Notes: generated from the letters alone by a model not told the origin. Counted from the stretch's first letter, positions 15,768 through 25,138 are shown. The stretch: DNA of 42,068 nucleotides from Bacillota bacterium (GCA_023420935.1 JAEZUR010000007.1:1-42068), one strand, 5' to 3'. Program-made: numbers and translations.

Positions 15768-16035
15768 GATATCTGCTAGGAAAGAGACTAAACTATACTG
15801 ATTTCATTGTAAAACAGGGATTTATGCCACCGACTGAAAGCATAATAGGAATGATATTTATAGGGAGGAACACTCTGGAGCTCATGAGCTGAACAGAAAA
15901 GTAGGTTCATGCGTGGCATGCGTTAAATGCAAGAGAGGAAAAATCATACGATTTTTCAATGCGGGTGGTACCGCGGGAAATGGAATCCCGTCCCGGAATA
16001 GAGTCATATTAATGACTGTATTCCGGGACTTTTTT
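15768..16035 (+). ncRNA. T-box leader upstream of gatCAB
   Basis: The T-box core GCGGGTGGTACCGCGGG (15961-15977) is followed by the terminator stem GTCCCGGAATA (15990-16000) paired with TATTCCGGGAC (16019-16029), then T6. Uncharged tRNA should stabilise the antiterminator and switch on gatCAB. A possible specifier is AAC (Asn) within AGGAACACTC near 15867. This is an eye-made guess; Asn or Asp would suit an amidotransferase making Asn- or Gln-tRNA. Confidence 0.93.
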
Positions 16036-16076
16036 ATTTATAACAAAAGAATTATAATAGGAAAAGGAGATTAAGT

Positions 16077-16370
16077 ATGGCAAATCATATTAGCGATGAA
16101 ACAATTGAATATGTTGGTATTTTAGCAAAACTAGAACTTTCCGATCAAGAAAAAGAAGATGCTAAAAAAGATATGGACAAAATGTTAGACTATATAGATA
16201 TGTTGAATGAATTAGACACGAGTGAAGTGGAACCAATGTCCCATGTTTTTTCTGTTACTAATGTATTTCGTGAAGATGTAGTTATAAATGGCGATGACAG
16301 AGATAATATTCTTGCTAATGCACCTGAGAATAAAGATGGAGCTTTTAAAGTTCCTAAGACTGTAGAATAG
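16077..16370 (+). CDS. gatC: Asp-tRNA(Asn)/Glu-tRNA(Gln) amidotransferase subunit C
   Basis: 97 residues, normal GatC length. It opens with ISDETIEYVGILAKLELSDQE, the typical helical start, and ends DGAFKVPKTVE; the VEPMSHVFSVTNVFREDV linker contacts GatA and GatB. It stabilises the GatCAB complex that converts misacylated Glu-tRNA(Gln) and Asp-tRNA(Asn) to the amide forms. The ribosome site AAAAGGAG is just after the T-box terminator. Starts the gatCAB operon. Confidence 0.95.
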   Translation: MANHISDETIEYVGILAKLELSDQEKEDAKKDMDKMLDYIDMLNELDTSEVEPMSHVFSVTNVFREDVVINGDDRDNILANAPENKDGAFKVPKTVE

Positions 16371-16381
16371 GAGGAATCAGC

Positions 16382-17845
16382 GTGAGTTTGATGAAATTAA
16401 CTGCCGTGGAGTTAGGCAAAAAAATAAAAGCAAAAGAAGTAACCGTAGTGGAAGCAACAAAAGCAGCACTTGCTCAAATCGACGCTATGGATAAAGAATT
16501 TAATTGTTATGTCACAGTTGGTGCAGAAGCTGCTCTTAAGAGAGCAGAGGTAGTGCAAAAATTAATCGATGATGGAACGTTAACTGGACCATTAGCTGGA
16601 GTTCCTGTTGCAATAAAAGATAATATGTGCACAGAAGGAATGTTAACTACTTGTAGTTCGAAAATTCTTAGCAATTTTAAACCGACGTATTCTTCCGAAG
16701 CGGTACTTAATTTAGAAAAGGCTGGTGCGATAATTCTAGGCAAAACAAATATGGATGAATTTGCTATGGGAAGTACGACAGAGACATCAGCGTATGGAGT
16801 GACTAAAAACCCATGGAATTCAGAACATGTTCCCGGTGGTTCTTCAGGTGGTTCCTGTGCAGCTGTTGCAGCAGAAGAGTGTTTCTATGCATTAGGTTCT
16901 GATACAGGCGGATCAATTCGTCAACCTAGTTCATTTTGTGGTGTAACAGGTATAAAACCTACTTATGGAACAGTTTCTCGTTATGGGTTAATTGCTTATG
17001 GATCATCGTTAGATCAGATTGGACCAGTAGCTAAGGATGTGACAGATTGTGCAACTATATTGGAAGCCATTGCATCCTATGATCCTAAAGACAGTACTTC
17101 GGTTAAGAGAGATGAATATGACTTTACATCAGCACTAGTAGATGATGTAAAAGGAATGAAGATAGGTATACCTAGTGATTACTTTAGAGAAGGGTTAGAT
17201 CCAGAAATAAAAGATTCTGTATTAAAGGCGGCCGATGTACTTAAGGAAAAGGGAGCTATTGTTGAAGAATTTAATTTAAGTTTAGTTGAATATGCGATAC
17301 CAGCCTATTACGTAATTGCATCTGCAGAAGCAAGTTCCAATTTGTCCCGTTTTGATGGAATAAAATTTGGGTATCGAACCGAAGAATATAATGGACTTCA
17401 TAGTATGTATAAGAAAACTCGTTCTGAAGGATTTGGAGCTGAGGTTAAGAGAAGAATTATGCTTGGATCGTTTGTTTTAAGCAGTGGATACTATGATGCA
17501 TATTATCTGAAAGCATTAAGAACAAAAGCGTTAATTAAAAAAGCATTTGATAAAGCCTTTGAAACATATGATATTATATTAGGACCAGCTGCACCTACTA
17601 CTGCACCAAAGTTAGGTCAGAGCTTAAGTGATCCAATGAAGATGTACCTCGGAGATATTTATACTATATCTGTTAACTTAGCAGGTCTTCCTGGTATTAG
17701 TGTACCTTGTGGAGTGGATTCAAAAGGATTACCAATTGGTTTACAGTTAATTGGTGATTGCTTTAAAGAAAAGGACATCATTCGTGCAGCTTATGCTTAT
17801 GAGAGAACTAGAGAATACCAAAGACCAGAAGTAGTGCAAAAGTAG
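16382..17845 (+). CDS. gatA: Asp-tRNA(Asn)/Glu-tRNA(Gln) amidotransferase subunit A
   Basis: 487-residue amidase-signature glutaminase. The catalytic triad is complete: K79 (VPVAIKDN), cis-Ser154 (PGGSSGGSCA) and nucleophile S178 (GSDTGGSIRQ). It releases ammonia from glutamine for use by GatB. Start is GTG 16382 with TAGGAGGAA upstream; the following ATG is the fourth codon. It lies 11 bases after gatC. Confidence 0.97.
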   Translation: MSLMKLTAVELGKKIKAKEVTVVEATKAALAQIDAMDKEFNCYVTVGAEAALKRAEVVQKLIDDGTLTGPLAGVPVAIKDNMCTEGMLTTCSSKILSNFKPTYSSEAVLNLEKAGAIILGKTNMDEFAMGSTTETSAYGVTKNPWNSEHVPGGSSGGSCAAVAAEECFYALGSDTGGSIRQPSSFCGVTGIKPTYGTVSRYGLIAYGSSLDQIGPVAKDVTDCATILEAIASYDPKDSTSVKRDEYDFTSALVDDVKGMKIGIPSDYFREGLDPEIKDSVLKAADVLKEKGAIVEEFNLSLVEYAIPAYYVIASAEASSNLSRFDGIKFGYRTEEYNGLHSMYKKTRSEGFGAEVKRRIMLGSFVLSSGYYDAYYLKALRTKALIKKAFDKAFETYDIILGPAAPTTAPKLGQSLSDPMKMYLGDIYTISVNLAGLPGISVPCGVDSKGLPIGLQLIGDCFKEKDIIRAAYAYERTREYQRPEVVQK

Positions 17846-17856
17846 GAGGAATCAAC

Positions 17857-19284
17857 ATGAAACAATACGAAACAGTCATTGGACTTGAAGTCCATGTAGA
17901 GTTAGCTACCAAAACAAAGATTTTCTGCTCTTGCAGCACTGAATTTGGTGGAGCTCCCAATACACATACCTGCCCTGTTTGTACTGGAATGCCAGGTTCT
18001 CTACCAGTACTTAATAAGCAAGTAGTTGAATATGCTATGGCCGTGGGTCTAGCAACTAATTGTAAGATTACCCAATATTGTAAATTTGATCGTAAAAATT
18101 ATTTCTATCCGGATAACCCACAGAATTATCAGATTTCTCAGTTATACTTACCAATCTGTCGTGATGGTAGTGTAGAAATTGAAACTGCAGAGGGAAAGAA
18201 GAGTATCGGAATTCACGAAATTCATATGGAAGAAGATGCAGGTAAATTAATTCATGATGAGTGGGATGATTGTTCCTTAGTAGATTTTAATCGTTCTGGT
18301 GTACCTTTGATTGAAATCGTTTCTGAGCCAGATATGCGATCAGCAGAGGAAGTAATTGCTTATTTAGATAAATTAAGATTAATGATACAGTACCTAGGGG
18401 CATCTGATTGTAAATTACAAGAGGGTTCCATGAGAGCAGATGTTAACTTATCTATTCGAGAAGTAGGTGCCAAAGAATTTGGTACTAGAACAGAAATGAA
18501 GAATCTAAACTCGTTCAAAGCGATTGCTAGAGCCATTGAAGGGGAAAGAGAACGACAGATTGAGTTAATCGAAGAAGGCAAGAAGGTAGTACAAGAGACA
18601 AGAAGATGGGATGATAACAAAGAAACTTCATATGCAATGCGTTCCAAAGAAGACGCACAGGATTATCGTTATTTCCCTGAACCTGACTTGGTTCCTATTG
18701 TAATCAGTGATGAATGGATTCAAAGAGTGAAAGAGAATCAACCGGAACTTCGCGCTGAAAAAATGGCTCGCTATGCGAAAGAATATGAAATCCCTGAATA
18801 TGATATACAGATATTAACTGGTTCTAAAAAATTAGCCGATATATTTGAAAAGACTGTGGCCATATGCAATAATCCGAAAAAAGCATCAAACTGGTTAATG
18901 GTAGAGACCATGAGACTTTTAAAAGAACATAGCATGGAACCAGAAGACATTAAATTTGCTCCAGAAAATCTTGCAAAATTAATTGACTTAACAGAGAGTA
19001 AAGCAATTAATAGTACGGTGGCGAAAGAAGTATTTGAGAAAATATTTGCAGATAATATTGATCCAGTTCAGTATGTAGAAGAACACGGATTAAAAACAGT
19101 AAATGATGAAGGTGCTTTACGTAGTACAATAGAGAGAATCATTGCCGCAAACCCACAATCAGTAGAAGACTATCATAATGGAAAAACAAAGGCAATTGGT
19201 TTCTTAGTAGGACAGACCATGAAGGAAATGAAGGGGAAAGCAGATCCTGGTTTAATCAACCAGATCTTAATGGAACTATTATAA
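17857..19284 (+). CDS. gatB: Asp-tRNA(Asn)/Glu-tRNA(Gln) amidotransferase subunit B
   Basis: 475-residue kinase-like subunit. It begins YETVIGLEVHVELATKTKIF, with a zinc-type CSCSTEF...CPVCTG Cys set. The catalytic cradle includes RKNYFYPDNPQNYQISQ, and a tail domain of the YqeY/GatB type ends the protein (AIGFLVGQTMKEMKG). GatB activates the carboxylate of the misacylated tRNA by phosphorylation and amidates it. It begins 11 bases after gatA with TAGGAGGAA. Confidence 0.97.
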   Translation: MKQYETVIGLEVHVELATKTKIFCSCSTEFGGAPNTHTCPVCTGMPGSLPVLNKQVVEYAMAVGLATNCKITQYCKFDRKNYFYPDNPQNYQISQLYLPICRDGSVEIETAEGKKSIGIHEIHMEEDAGKLIHDEWDDCSLVDFNRSGVPLIEIVSEPDMRSAEEVIAYLDKLRLMIQYLGASDCKLQEGSMRADVNLSIREVGAKEFGTRTEMKNLNSFKAIARAIEGERERQIELIEEGKKVVQETRRWDDNKETSYAMRSKEDAQDYRYFPEPDLVPIVISDEWIQRVKENQPELRAEKMARYAKEYEIPEYDIQILTGSKKLADIFEKTVAICNNPKKASNWLMVETMRLLKEHSMEPEDIKFAPENLAKLIDLTESKAINSTVAKEVFEKIFADNIDPVQYVEEHGLKTVNDEGALRSTIERIIAANPQSVEDYHNGKTKAIGFLVGQTMKEMKGKADPGLINQILMELL

Positions 19285-19309
19285 AACTATTTATGTAGGA
19301 GGGTTTGCC

Positions 19310-19666
19310 ATGAATGAAAAAAGACACAGTAAACGGTTACCAGTTGATTTGGTTTTAGAAATCTCATCTTTATTTAAGCAAGATAATGTGCATGTGAATC
19401 TAAACCATGCTCCAATTGAGGTGACGAACATTTCAAAAGGTGGTATAGGTTTTATATCAAAAAGTGTATTGCCATTGGACTATTATTTTAACGCTAAACT
19501 TACTTTGGGTGATGAAGACTCAATACTCTACACAGTTGTTAAAATTGTAAGATCAGAACCAGCTGGGTCATCAGTTTTTAGTTATGGCTGTGAATTTGTA
19601 GGAATGGCGCCGATATTATCCTATATTTTCGATGAGTATGAAGAAAAATTAGCAAATATGGAATAA
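19310..19666 (+). CDS. PilZ-domain c-di-GMP-binding protein
   Basis: 118-residue stand-alone PilZ domain. The c-di-GMP motifs are visible: KRHSKR at residues 3-8 as the RxxxR-type switch, and NISKGGIGF as the D/NxSxxG motif. It is probably a c-di-GMP effector for motility or surface behaviour; the target is unknown. Starts 25 bases after gatB with TAGGAGGG, so it may be read from the same transcript, and is followed by a terminator. Confidence 0.85.
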   Translation: MNEKRHSKRLPVDLVLEISSLFKQDNVHVNLNHAPIEVTNISKGGIGFISKSVLPLDYYFNAKLTLGDEDSILYTVVKIVRSEPAGSSVFSYGCEFVGMAPILSYIFDEYEEKLANME

Positions 19667-19706
19667 ATCATAGTCAAGAAAGTAGAATTTATCATATGTC
19701 TTGAAT

Positions 19707-19761
19707 AGGCTTTTATAGCATAGCATTAAGAGAAGGAAGGCTATGCTATAGGAGCTTTTTT
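19707..19761 (+). terminator. terminator after the PilZ gene
   Basis: TATAGCATAGC (19714-19724) pairs perfectly with GCTATGCTATA (19740-19750); GGAGC and a T-run follow. Confidence 0.7.
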
Positions 19762-19785
19762 GGGCAATTCTTTTCCTAGATGTGA

Positions 19786-19814
19786 TTGACAAATAGAATT
19801 TAACAAGCCATAAT
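19786..19814 (+). promoter_or_regulatory. sigma-A promoter of the LRR-SGNH gene
   Basis: TTGACA (19786-19791), 17-base spacer, CATAAT (19809-19814). Confidence 0.6.
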
Positions 19815-19859
19815 ATGTTAAGAGAACATAAATAATGGGTAAAGTTAGGGGGCTGCAAT

Positions 19860-21008
19860 GTGGGTTTACATAAGAAGTGGAAGTATTTGGTATTAATAAT
19901 GATACCAATTATATTTTTAAAAATCACGTCTACTGCGGATGCTGCTGAAGTAAAAGGGGGAACTTTTACTAGAGATAAATATGTGTATACAATTACGAAG
20001 ATTGCATCTCAAAATGAAATGGGAAGGGTTAGCGTAAGTGTTAGAAAAGAGAAACAGGATACGATAAAAACGGCTGAGATTCCCCAGACGGTTATATATA
20101 ATAGTTTAGTATATCAGGTAAAGAGCATTGGACAATCAGCATTTTACGATTGTACCAATCTAACTTCGGTTACTGTACCTAATACAGTTACCATTATCGG
20201 AAAACTTGCGTTTGGAAAATGTGATAGTCTAATTAGTATTAACATTCCTGATAGTGTGAGTACAATTGGAAATAACGCATTCTACGGCTGTACCTCTAAA
20301 TTAGTAATTTCTTGTCCAATTAATTCGAAGGCATTTATATATGTGAAAAATAAAAATCTCAACTTTAAAGCTTTGGTTAATGAAAATAGTACGTCTAATA
20401 AGAAATTAATTATTGTGGGGGATTCAAGAACTCATAATATGAGCAAATGGGTAAACACCTCAGTCCCAACAAAGTTTGTAGCCAAGAGCGGACAAGGATA
20501 TAACTGGTTTGTGAGTGAAGGAATCAATAGTGTAAATGCTATAAAAAATCCTGGTGATACCATTGTTATCTGGCTAGGAGTGAATGACTACTTTTCAACA
20601 ACACTCGGTGGTAATAGCTGGACAGTATATGCCAATAAAATTAATGATTTAACCAAGTATGAATGGTCAGATTGTAAGGTTTACGTTGCGGCAGTAGGCT
20701 ACGTTGATCGAGGAAAAATGTTATTATATTATGGTACATGCGCAAGGTCGAATGTTACTATGCTAAATGAGAATAATAATTTGAAAGGTATTCAAGAGTT
20801 TAATGAATTACTGAAAAGTTCATTATCCAATAAAATAAGTTGGATTAATACATATAATGTGATTGGTATTCATAATAATGATTCCGAAATAACTTCAGAT
20901 GATCTTTGGATTACGAGAGAAAATGGTAAAAAAGATGGGCTACACTATGGAGTAGCTAAAACACAAGAAGTATATAATTATTTTGTAGAATGCACCTTTT
21001 TAAAATAA
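19860..21008 (+). CDS. secreted BspA-type leucine-rich repeat and SGNH-hydrolase protein
   Basis: 382 residues. The signal peptide ends near TADAAE (about residue 30). Two to three BspA-like LRR_5 repeats follow (about 85-150; SIGQSAFYDCTNLTSVTVP, IIGKLAFGKCDSLISINIP). An SGNH-like domain runs from about 180 to 382. Its block I is IIVGDSRTHN with the candidate nucleophile Ser189, the block III-like GVND motif follows near 240, and the final catalytic pair is DGLHYG near 368-373. This suggests an exported esterase or deacetylase that binds surfaces through the repeats; the substrate is unknown. The start is GTG 19860, with AGGGGG seven bases upstream. Confidence 0.75.
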   Translation: MGLHKKWKYLVLIMIPIIFLKITSTADAAEVKGGTFTRDKYVYTITKIASQNEMGRVSVSVRKEKQDTIKTAEIPQTVIYNSLVYQVKSIGQSAFYDCTNLTSVTVPNTVTIIGKLAFGKCDSLISINIPDSVSTIGNNAFYGCTSKLVISCPINSKAFIYVKNKNLNFKALVNENSTSNKKLIIVGDSRTHNMSKWVNTSVPTKFVAKSGQGYNWFVSEGINSVNAIKNPGDTIVIWLGVNDYFSTTLGGNSWTVYANKINDLTKYEWSDCKVYVAAVGYVDRGKMLLYYGTCARSNVTMLNENNNLKGIQEFNELLKSSLSNKISWINTYNVIGIHNNDSEITSDDLWITRENGKKDGLHYGVAKTQEVYNYFVECTFLK

Positions 21009-21013
21009 AATAA

Positions 21014-21060
21014 AATGCCTAGACAAAACTCATAAACAAGTTAAGTCTAGGCATTTGTTA
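21014..21060. terminator. bidirectional terminator between convergent genes
   Basis: AATGCCTAGAC (21014-21024) and GTCTAGGCATT (21045-21055) are perfectly complementary. On the minus strand the stem is followed by a long T-rich stretch, so it best serves the FliK-like gene; it can also end the LRR-SGNH transcript. Confidence 0.75.
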
Positions 21061-21081
21061 TGTCGGCGTATCGTCCATATT

Positions 21082-22992
21082 TTATGCTCTAATATCAAAG
21101 GTATATCTTTTTAGTGAAGTACTAGGAGAATCTTGAGCAATAAAATCATCCACTAGATCAATGTCTCGTTGCCGTTCTAATGCTTCGTATGATAGGGAAT
21201 ATCCTTTGGCTAAGAGGGCAGTCTGCAATTGTATCACATTGTTTTCAATTAATTCCTTAGATTCTGAATCTGACATGTAAAATTTGGATGAGATATGTTT
21301 ATTGTTTAAAGTTAAATGAATATCGAGAGGTCCAAGATGGTCCATATCCAAATGAAGTAGTACGCTAATGTTATCTGGATGATTTCTTAATTCATTTTTC
21401 TTAGTATAAACATATAAATCGCTATGTATATTGGTATCTTTTAATTTTAGTGGTAGTTGTACATAAGGGAAGAAATCGTTAAGTGTTTTCATAAAATCAA
21501 TATTTTCCCTCATCTGTCCTGCTTGATTAGAAAGTGCTGCTGAGTCAGAACCAGTAACAGTAGCTTGCATTAGATGTTCTAGCTGGGATAACTGGTGATA
21601 CATTTTATCGTAGAATTCTTCAACTGCATGTTCTTTAAGTAAAGCATTCGGTGTTAACGTCCAGTTTAGAAGAATATTTTCTTTTACCATAGATTGAAAC
21701 TCTTTGGTAGTAAATAATTTTTTCACTGATTCAGGTTCAGTGAAAGAAAGTACATTTTTAGTAATGGATAAAACTTCCTTTAATGGCGCTTCGCCAGATA
21801 AAATCTTTTCCTTTAACTGTGGACTAATCGGAAAATCTTTTAATGCATCATGAAGCGCTTGTCTTTCGTCCGTGTCAAGAAAAGATGCAAGCTCTCCATT
21901 TTCTCGTTGGAGAGTACTGTGCTGTAATAGTACGTCTTGTATAACGGGATTATCAAATATGTCCATAATCTTTGGGATTTCTAATAATACATCATCTGCA
22001 GTCTCAGTAGTAACGGTTGCAAGTGTAGGGTCAAGAATAGGAAGATCTTCGGTGGTTGTTGCTAATTCGGCTACTAAATTCTTCATATCTAATTCATGAG
22101 CCATCTCCATACTTGAGTTTATAATATTTACAAGGTTACGTAGTGGTAAAGAGCCATTTGACAATTGCTGTTTTTGTGATTCATTTAATGTGAAATTTTC
22201 TAAAATACTAATTAGTTCCGACGCATCTTCTGGACTAGAAAAAGAAGCAGTCGTAATTCTTTCGGAAGGATTGGTAGGTAGTACTTCCTTATTTTGTACA
22301 AGGGACAATAATTGATTACCAAAATCAGCAACAGAAGAAGCTGAATTATTCTTCGCTAGTTGTTCTAATAGTTTTGGAAGGTTGGAAGCTATTTGGTCAA
22401 TTTCTTTCACTAGCCTATGTTCGTAATTGCGATAATTTTCAAATTGAGTCGCATTTTGCTTGGTTATGGGAATGGATAATTTATTCATTAATACAAGGGT
22501 ACTGATACTGATGTCTTTATTCATTAAAGATTGCTGTAATACTGTTTGTATACTTTGCTTATTTATGGACATTTTATTCATTAGTAACTCGTGTACAATC
22601 ATTTGATTGCGCTCTGTTTTAGGTAAGCCAGCTTCTTCTAGGGCTTTTTGTATGGTAACATTTTCAGATAGAGAATAATTATTAGGAAGTGCTTCTAGAA
22701 CTATGCCTTTCGGTGAAATGCTTACTACTTTAAAAGCTGCTGGTTGCCCAATGGATAGGTTCGCACCATTTTCAAGGGTTCCGGTTACTTTTGTATTATC
22801 TTCCATAGTAACGGATACCTCTTTGTTACGAAGATCTGTCACTTCTCCTTTTATTATTTGCCCTTCTGTTAATGAAACGGTGCTACGGTTTGAGCCATAA
22901 TTACTTAGCTTTCCTACACTTCGTTCAGAAGTTTTTGAAGTGCTTGTTTGATTAATGGATGTATTCGTAGCGGCTACCTTATTCGTTAACAT
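21082..22992 (-). CDS. FliK-like flagellar hook-length control protein
   Basis: 636 residues. A Ser/Thr-rich N-terminus is followed by a small OB-like segment (IIKGEVTDLRNKEVSVTMED). A long low-complexity helical middle comes next, and the C-terminal domain of about 110 residues (LPLKLKDTNIHSDLYVY to LSYEALERQRD) resembles the FliK C-terminal hook-length domain. FliK measures the hook and switches export specificity. It is an orphan here, outside any flagellar operon, so a paralogue with another export role is possible. Ribosome site is AGGAG before ATG. Confidence 0.62.
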   Translation of the reverse strand: MLTNKVAATNTSINQTSTSKTSERSVGKLSNYGSNRSTVSLTEGQIIKGEVTDLRNKEVSVTMEDNTKVTGTLENGANLSIGQPAAFKVVSISPKGIVLEALPNNYSLSENVTIQKALEEAGLPKTERNQMIVHELLMNKMSINKQSIQTVLQQSLMNKDISISTLVLMNKLSIPITKQNATQFENYRNYEHRLVKEIDQIASNLPKLLEQLAKNNSASSVADFGNQLLSLVQNKEVLPTNPSERITTASFSSPEDASELISILENFTLNESQKQQLSNGSLPLRNLVNIINSSMEMAHELDMKNLVAELATTTEDLPILDPTLATVTTETADDVLLEIPKIMDIFDNPVIQDVLLQHSTLQRENGELASFLDTDERQALHDALKDFPISPQLKEKILSGEAPLKEVLSITKNVLSFTEPESVKKLFTTKEFQSMVKENILLNWTLTPNALLKEHAVEEFYDKMYHQLSQLEHLMQATVTGSDSAALSNQAGQMRENIDFMKTLNDFFPYVQLPLKLKDTNIHSDLYVYTKKNELRNHPDNISVLLHLDMDHLGPLDIHLTLNNKHISSKFYMSDSESKELIENNVIQLQTALLAKGYSLSYEALERQRDIDLVDDFIAQDSPSTSLKRYTFDIRA

Positions 22993-23089
22993 ATTTTACA
23001 ACTCCTATCTATTCGATATAAACGTAAATTTTATTTGTAATTTGGTAAATATAAGCCCTTATGGGCAAACAATTATATTCACTCTATTT

Positions 23090-23115
23090 ATATCGACACT
23101 TTACTAGTTTGTTAA
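23090..23115 (-). promoter_or_regulatory. sigma-28 (SigD) type promoter candidate
   Basis: On the minus strand, GTCGATAT (plus 23090-23097) resembles the sigma-28 -10 GCCGATAT at seven of eight positions. TTAA (plus 23112-23115) stands 14 bases before it and resembles TAAA. It is about 98 bases before the FliK-like gene, which supports a flagellar role. Confidence 0.45.
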
Positions 23116-23153
23116 TAGTAGTTTTTCGGTGGTAAAAAAAGTTTTTAAATTAG

Positions 23154-23209
23154 TTGACAAAAGATTTGGAAAGGTGTATATATAATGTATAGAAAACATA
23201 TTCGTATAC
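23154..23209 (+). promoter_or_regulatory. promoter and candidate operator of the Rrf2 gene
   Basis: TTGACA (23154-23159), 17-base spacer, TATATA (23177-23182). A GTATAG half (23187-23192) and GTATAC (23204-23209) lie immediately downstream. The leader before metN has a similar GTATAGNAAA...TATAC pattern. Position and resemblance suggest autoregulation, but the true Rrf2 site is not proved. The rest of the 264-base gap is otherwise empty. Confidence 0.4.
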
Positions 23210-23256
23210 TATGAAATAGTAAGTTAAATAGAATAAAATAGAAAGGGGATAGGCCA

Positions 23257-23703
23257 ATGAAAGTATCCACAAAAGGAAGATACGGACTTAGAGCGTTACT
23301 TGATTTAACAATACATTCGAAAGAAAATCACGTATCATTGGTAAGTATTGCGGAACGGCAACAGATTTCCCTCAATTATCTGGAACAGGTATTTGCTGCT
23401 CTTAGAAAAGGTGGAGTCGTGAAAAGTATAAAAGGCTCACAAGGTGGTTATTCACTAAGCAGCAGACCAGACAAGATTTTTATTTCTGACATCATTCAGA
23501 TATTGGAAGGAGATTTTAATATTATAGATGAAGTTCTATATACCAATGGGGAACCAGACCTGGTTCAGCTTACGATACAGCAAGTGGTATGGGATCGAAT
23601 CAATGATACGATTAAAGATCTTCTAGAACATATTACTTTAGAGGATTTAGCCAATGAATTCATCAGTAAGAAAAATCATGGACAGGACATGTATTACATT
23701 TAA
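23257..23703 (+). CDS. Rrf2-family regulator, CymR-like
   Basis: 148-residue Rrf2 winged-helix protein. It starts MKVSTKGRYGLRALLDL, has the HTH around ISLNYLEQVFAALRKGGVV, and the wing GSQGGYSLS. There is no cysteine anywhere, so it cannot hold the Fe-S cluster of IscR-type members. That matches CymR, which represses cysteine-metabolism genes and binds CysK rather than a cluster. Its neighbour 43 bases downstream is metY and a desulfurase follows, which fits sulfur control. The ribosome site is AAAGGGG. Confidence 0.82.
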   Translation: MKVSTKGRYGLRALLDLTIHSKENHVSLVSIAERQQISLNYLEQVFAALRKGGVVKSIKGSQGGYSLSSRPDKIFISDIIQILEGDFNIIDEVLYTNGEPDLVQLTIQQVVWDRINDTIKDLLEHITLEDLANEFISKKNHGQDMYYI

Positions 23704-23745
23704 ACAAAAGATAAATTAAGAAAGAAGAAAATGGAGGATTTGATT

Positions 23746-25035
23746 ATGAGTGAGAAAAATTATAGCTTTAACACATTAGCAGTGCATGCGGGACAGGAAG
23801 TGGATCCTGTTACTCAATCAAGAGCAGTACCAATCTACCAGACCACATCATATGTATTCGAGAATTCCAAACAAGCTGAGAATCGTTTTGGATTAGCGGA
23901 AGGCGGTAATATTTACACTAGATTAATGAATCCAACTTCCGATGTATTTGAAAAAAGAATGGCTGCACTTGAAGGTGGAGTAGGTGCATTAGCAACCGCA
24001 TCTGGTTCCGCAGCAATTACCTATTCTATTTTGAATATTGCAAAAGCAGGAGATCACATTGTTGCAGCTAGTACGTTGTATGGTGGTACTTATAATCTGC
24101 TAGCACATACCCTTCCTGATTTAGGAATTAAAACAACGTTTGTAGATCCAGATGATGTAAATAATTTTAAAGCAGCCATTCAAGATAATACGAAGGCTGT
24201 ATTTATTGAATCATTAGGAAATCCAGGTATTAATATTATTGATATCGAAGCTGTTGCTAAGGTTGCACATGAAGCGGGAATTCCACTGATTGTTGATAAT
24301 ACATTTGGTACGCCATATCTAATTCGTCCAATTGAATTTGGAGCTGATATTGTTGTACACTCTGCCACGAAATATATTGGAGGACATGGAACATCTCTAG
24401 GCGGCGTTATTGTTGACTCTGGAAAATTTGATTGGGCAGCAAGTGGTAAGTTTCCTGGATTAACAGATCCTGATCCAAGCTATCACGGTGTAAAGTATGT
24501 TGAAGCATTAGGTAATCTAGCTTACATTGTTAAGATTCGTGTAACACTGTTAAGAGATACAGGAGCTACCGTAGCTCCATTTCATTCATTCTTGTTCTTA
24601 CAGGGACTAGAAAGCCTTCATGTTCGAGTGGAAAGACACGTTGAGAATACAAAGAAGGTTATAGAGTTTTTAACTAAGAGTGATAAGGTGGCATGGGTGA
24701 ATTATCCTTCCTTAGAGAACAGTAAATACAAAGATCTTGCAGATAAATATTTTCCAAAGGGAGCTGGAGCAATCTTTACCTTTGGTGTAAAAGGTGGGAA
24801 AGAGGCCGCGATTAAATTTATTGATAGTTTAGAGATTTTCTCCATTCTTGCCAATGTAGCAGATGCGAAATCTCTCGTCATTCATCCAGCTACAACAACG
24901 CATTTACAGTTAACAGAAGAACAACAAATTGCGGCAGGTATTACACCGGATACCATTCGTTTATCCATTGGTATTGAAGATGCAGATGATTTGATTGCTG
25001 ATATCAATCAAGCATTAGACAAAGCGGTTCAATAA
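23746..25035 (+). CDS. metY: O-acetylhomoserine sulfhydrylase
   Basis: 429-residue PLP enzyme of the Cys/Met family, the length of MetY (longer than MetB). It begins YSFNTLAVHAGQEVDPVTQS. Key motifs are YTRLMNPTSDVFEKR, the central ESLGNPGINI, and VVHSATKYIGGHGTS with PLP lysine at about residue 209. It makes homocysteine from O-acetylhomoserine and sulfide. ATG 23746 lies nine bases after GGAGG, so I prefer it to the ATG at 23731. Probably in one transcript with the Rrf2 gene. Confidence 0.93.
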   Translation: MSEKNYSFNTLAVHAGQEVDPVTQSRAVPIYQTTSYVFENSKQAENRFGLAEGGNIYTRLMNPTSDVFEKRMAALEGGVGALATASGSAAITYSILNIAKAGDHIVAASTLYGGTYNLLAHTLPDLGIKTTFVDPDDVNNFKAAIQDNTKAVFIESLGNPGINIIDIEAVAKVAHEAGIPLIVDNTFGTPYLIRPIEFGADIVVHSATKYIGGHGTSLGGVIVDSGKFDWAASGKFPGLTDPDPSYHGVKYVEALGNLAYIVKIRVTLLRDTGATVAPFHSFLFLQGLESLHVRVERHVENTKKVIEFLTKSDKVAWVNYPSLENSKYKDLADKYFPKGAGAIFTFGVKGGKEAAIKFIDSLEIFSILANVADAKSLVIHPATTTHLQLTEEQQIAAGITPDTIRLSIGIEDADDLIADINQALDKAVQ

Positions 25036-25063
25036 TAAGAGAATTATAATTATTTAAACTTTG

Positions 25064-25102
25064 GGCTTATATCCTTAGAAATATTGAGGAATAAGCCTTT
25101 TT
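25064..25102 (+). terminator. terminator after metY
   Basis: GGCTTAT (25064-25070) pairs with ATAAGCC (25091-25097), inner TCCT/AGGA extends it, and TTTTT follows. Confidence 0.75.
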
Positions 25103-25138
25103 GCTGTATATACATAATTTGGTATGTGTGGATATGAC

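Noticed and set aside
21872..22099. Plus-strand reading frame inside the FliK-like gene
   Set aside because: Low-complexity Ser/Val-rich translation, the expected mirror of the real gene on the other strand.
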